The position numbers and the translations under genes are program-made. A DNA stretch of 64,000 nucleotides from Chelativorans intermedius (GTDB lineage Bacteria > Pseudomonadota > Alphaproteobacteria > Rhizobiales > Rhizobiaceae): NCBI RefSeq assembly GCF_025398255.1, contig NZ_JAODNW010000001.1:372001-436000 (forward strand). Direction: 5' to 3'. A model generated the notes under the pieces. That model was not told the origin of the DNA, searched no databases, and saw only the letters and a list, made by a program, of their open reading frames with translations. This document shows, one piece after another, positions 62,520 to 64,000 of the stretch (the first letter of the stretch is position 1; every line of letters begins with the position of its first letter).

Positions 62520-63121
62520 CGCAATGTCTCCGTGGCTGCAACCCATTCGCGCGTGCGCGCTTCGGGATCGGCGCTGCGTGTGATGTCGGTGACGACCGCC
62601 GCGCTGTCGGCACCGTGCGCGAACACGCCGGCCAGGCGCTCGGGCGTGAGCCCGCCAATGGCCACGAGGGGCAGGGGGGCGACCAACGCCTTCCACTCCC
62701 TGATGCGCGCCAGGCCCTGCGGTGCCCATCTCATCTTCTTCAGGATGGTGGGGTAGATGGGGCCGAGCGCCACATAGTCGGGCTGCGCCGCAAGCGCCGT
62801 CTCAAGCTCCGCATGGTCGTGGGTGCTGAGCCCCAGTCTCAGGCCGGCGCGGCGGATGGCGGCAAGGTCGGCAGCGGCCAGATCCTCCTGGCCGAGATGG
62901 ACGAAATCGCAACCCTCCTCGATGGCGATCTGCCAATGGTCGTTGATGACAAGCTGGCAGCGATGGCGCGCGCACAGCATCCGCGCGCGGCGGATCTCGG
63001 CGCGCAGCGCAGCGGCCTCCATCTCCTTGATGCGGAGCTGCACGAGCCTGACCCCGAAGGGAAGCAGGCGTTCCAGCCACGCCGTGCTGTCCACGATGAG
63101 GTAGAAGGGATCGAGCTTCAT
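62516..63121 (-). CDS. thiE: Thiamine phosphate synthase
   Basis: A 201-residue TIM-barrel enzyme joining HMP-pyrophosphate and thiazole phosphate. Conserved parts are VQLRIKEM, the diphosphate/Mg site region [45 protein letters not shown] and the C-terminal [28 protein letters not shown]. It overlaps thiG by 4 bp (63118-63121). Confidence 0.93.
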   Translation of the reverse strand: MKLDPFYLIVDSTAWLERLLPFGVRLVQLRIKEMEAAALRAEIRRARMLCARHRCQLVINDHWQIAIEEGCDFVHLGQEDLAAADLAAIRRAGLRLGLSTHDHAELETALAAQPDYVALGPIYPTILKKMRWAPQGLARIREWKALVAPLPLVAIGGLTPERLAGVFAHGADSAAVVTDITRSADPEARTREWVAATETLR

Positions 63122-63891
63122 TGAAAGGTGGCCTTGCCGAGCACAGGCGTGGAGGGCACGGCCATGTCGCGCGGTTCCAGAAGACCGGCCTGAAATGCGA
63201 TGTGCCCGGCCTCCACGGCCTTGGCGAAGGCGCCGGCCATGGCGACGGGATCGCCCGCCTTGGCGACGGCGGTGTTGAGCAGCACCGCATCGAAGCCCAG
63301 TTCCATCACCTGTGCAGCATGGGAGGGGCGGCCGAGCCCCGCATCGACCACAAGCGGCACCTGCGGAAAATGGCCACGCAGCGAACGCAATGCATCCAGG
63401 TTGAGCGGGCCCTTGGCAGAACCGATCGGCGCGCACCATGGCATCAGGACCTGACATCCCGCCTCCACGAGGCGCTCGGCGACCACCAGATCCTCCGTGG
63501 TGTAGGGAAAGACCTCGAAGCCTTCGGCGGTCAGGATGCGCGCTGCCTCGACAAGCGCGAAAACGTCGGGCTGCAACGTATCCGCGTTGCCGATCACCTC
63601 CAGCTTGATGCGGTTCGTGGCGAAGACCTCGCGCGCCATCCGGGCCGTGGTCACAGCCTCCTTGACAGAGTGGCACCCTGCCGTATTGGCCAAGACCTCG
63701 ACGTCAAGCCCGCGGATCAGCTCCCAGAATGCCCCGCCCGCCTTGCCGCCCGCCGACTCGCGGCGCAGCGACACGGTGATGAGGCTCGCCCCCGATGCCT
63801 TTACCGCCTGCGAGAGAATGGCCGGGGAGGGGTATTGCGCGGTGCCGAGGAGCAGCCGGGAGGGATATTCGTTGCCATAGAGGGTGAGCAT
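63118..63891 (-). CDS. thiG: Thiazole synthase
   Basis: A 257-residue TIM-barrel enzyme that assembles the thiazole ring from deoxyxylulose phosphate, a glycine-derived imine and ThiS thiocarboxylate. It has [12 protein letters not shown], the imine-forming lysine in [61 protein letters not shown]. The ATG at 63891 gives family-normal length. It follows thiS by 5 bp. Confidence 0.95.
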   Translation of the reverse strand: MLTLYGNEYPSRLLLGTAQYPSPAILSQAVKASGASLITVSLRRESAGGKAGGAFWELIRGLDVEVLANTAGCHSVKEAVTTARMAREVFATNRIKLEVIGNADTLQPDVFALVEAARILTAEGFEVFPYTTEDLVVAERLVEAGCQVLMPWCAPIGSAKGPLNLDALRSLRGHFPQVPLVVDAGLGRPSHAAQVMELGFDAVLLNTAVAKAGDPVAMAGAFAKAVEAGHIAFQAGLLEPRDMAVPSTPVLGKATFQ

Positions 63892-63896
63892 GGGGG

Positions 63897-64000
63897 TCAA
63901 CCTCCCTGCATGGGTGAGAGAATTTCGATGCGGTCGCCGTCGGCAAGTCGGCACTCAGCGCGCGCCTCGCGGTGCACGATCTCGCCATTGCGCGCGGTGG
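63897..64000 (-). CDS. thiS: ThiS sulfur carrier, C-terminal part (cut by window edge)
   Basis: The last 33 residues are visible, ending ...[17 protein letters not shown] and stop. The DGDRIEI turn and the terminal Gly-Gly, where the thiocarboxylate forms, identify ThiS. Upstream sequence should complete a protein of about 65 residues and probably lead to thiO or thiC outside the window. Too short to be listed as a long reading frame but clear in context, 5 bp before thiG. Confidence 0.92.
   Translation of the reverse strand, partial: TARNGEIVHREARAECRLADGDRIEILSPMQGG

Noticed and set aside
1-64000. Insertion sequences, prophage genes, integrase/attachment sites, CRISPR arrays or rRNA
   Set aside because: No transposase, integrase or phage protein, no regular repeat-spacer array and no rRNA sequence was seen. 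The single tRNA-Glu has no integrase beside it.

Overview
The window is GC-rich chromosomal DNA from an alphaproteobacterium, most likely of the order Hyphomicrobiales (rhizobia and relatives). This rests on the EhuABCD/EutBC ectoine locus, the NasST/NrtABC/NirBD/NasA nitrate locus, a class I PhaC, a DUF2336 protein, and the SfsA, Map and RadC neighbourhood. Genus cannot be fixed from the sequence alone. Coding density is high and almost every gene is intact. I see no insertion sequence, prophage, integron or CRISPR array. The clusters are accessory-type metabolic loci set among housekeeping genes.

Region 1 (1-11047) is an ectoine/hydroxyectoine-type uptake and breakdown locus. A leftward arm runs ehuB-ehuC-ehuD-ehuA-eutB-eutC-asnC/lrp-aldehyde dehydrogenase-M24 hydrolase (cut by the window edge). 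A rightward arm holds doeA, an M20 deacetylase and a GntR/FCD regulator. The 226-bp divergent control region carries two perfect TTGT-N2-ACAA palindromes, a plausible operator pair for the GntR protein. A copper P-type ATPase (11134-13602) follows, with two YHS domains and a CueR-type promoter with a 19-bp spacer.

Region 2 (13644-26547) is a complete assimilatory nitrate/nitrite module: nasT, nasS, nrtA, nrtB, a fused double-ATPase nrtC, nirB, nirD, a formate/nitrite-family channel and nasA. The 343-bp gap before nrtA contains a sigma-54 promoter. Right at the predicted transcript start comes an ANTAR-type RNA leader (a pentaloop hairpin, a clear A1/G4 hexaloop hairpin, then a long terminator with a U-tract). 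This fits NasT-dependent antitermination, with NasS as the nitrate/nitrite-responsive antagonist. A 17-bp NtrC-like palindrome precedes nasT.

Region 3 (26614-50023) is mostly housekeeping: radC, map, a lipid kinase, sfsA, tRNA-Glu(UUC), an M15-like lipoprotein, phaC, a small lipoprotein, an alanine/diaminopimelate-type aminotransferase, hom, glpX, recJ, a patatin, folE-hisI, a NifU-like scaffold protein, yidD, thrS, a secreted protein with three internal repeats, a nitroreductase, a flavin reductase-like protein, a CitE-like lyase/MaoC hydratase pair and a DUF2336 protein.

Region 4 (50047-64000) has parE, then gcvT-gcvH-gcvP led by a tandem glycine riboswitch, an XRE regulator, the glutathione-dependent formaldehyde pathway (class III alcohol dehydrogenase and S-formylglutathione hydrolase), the propionyl-CoA carboxylase alpha subunit, and a thiS-thiG-thiE-thiD thiamine operon running off the right edge.

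The most informative non-coding signals are the nrtA leader, the twin ectoine-locus palindromes, the CueR-type promoter and the glycine riboswitch.
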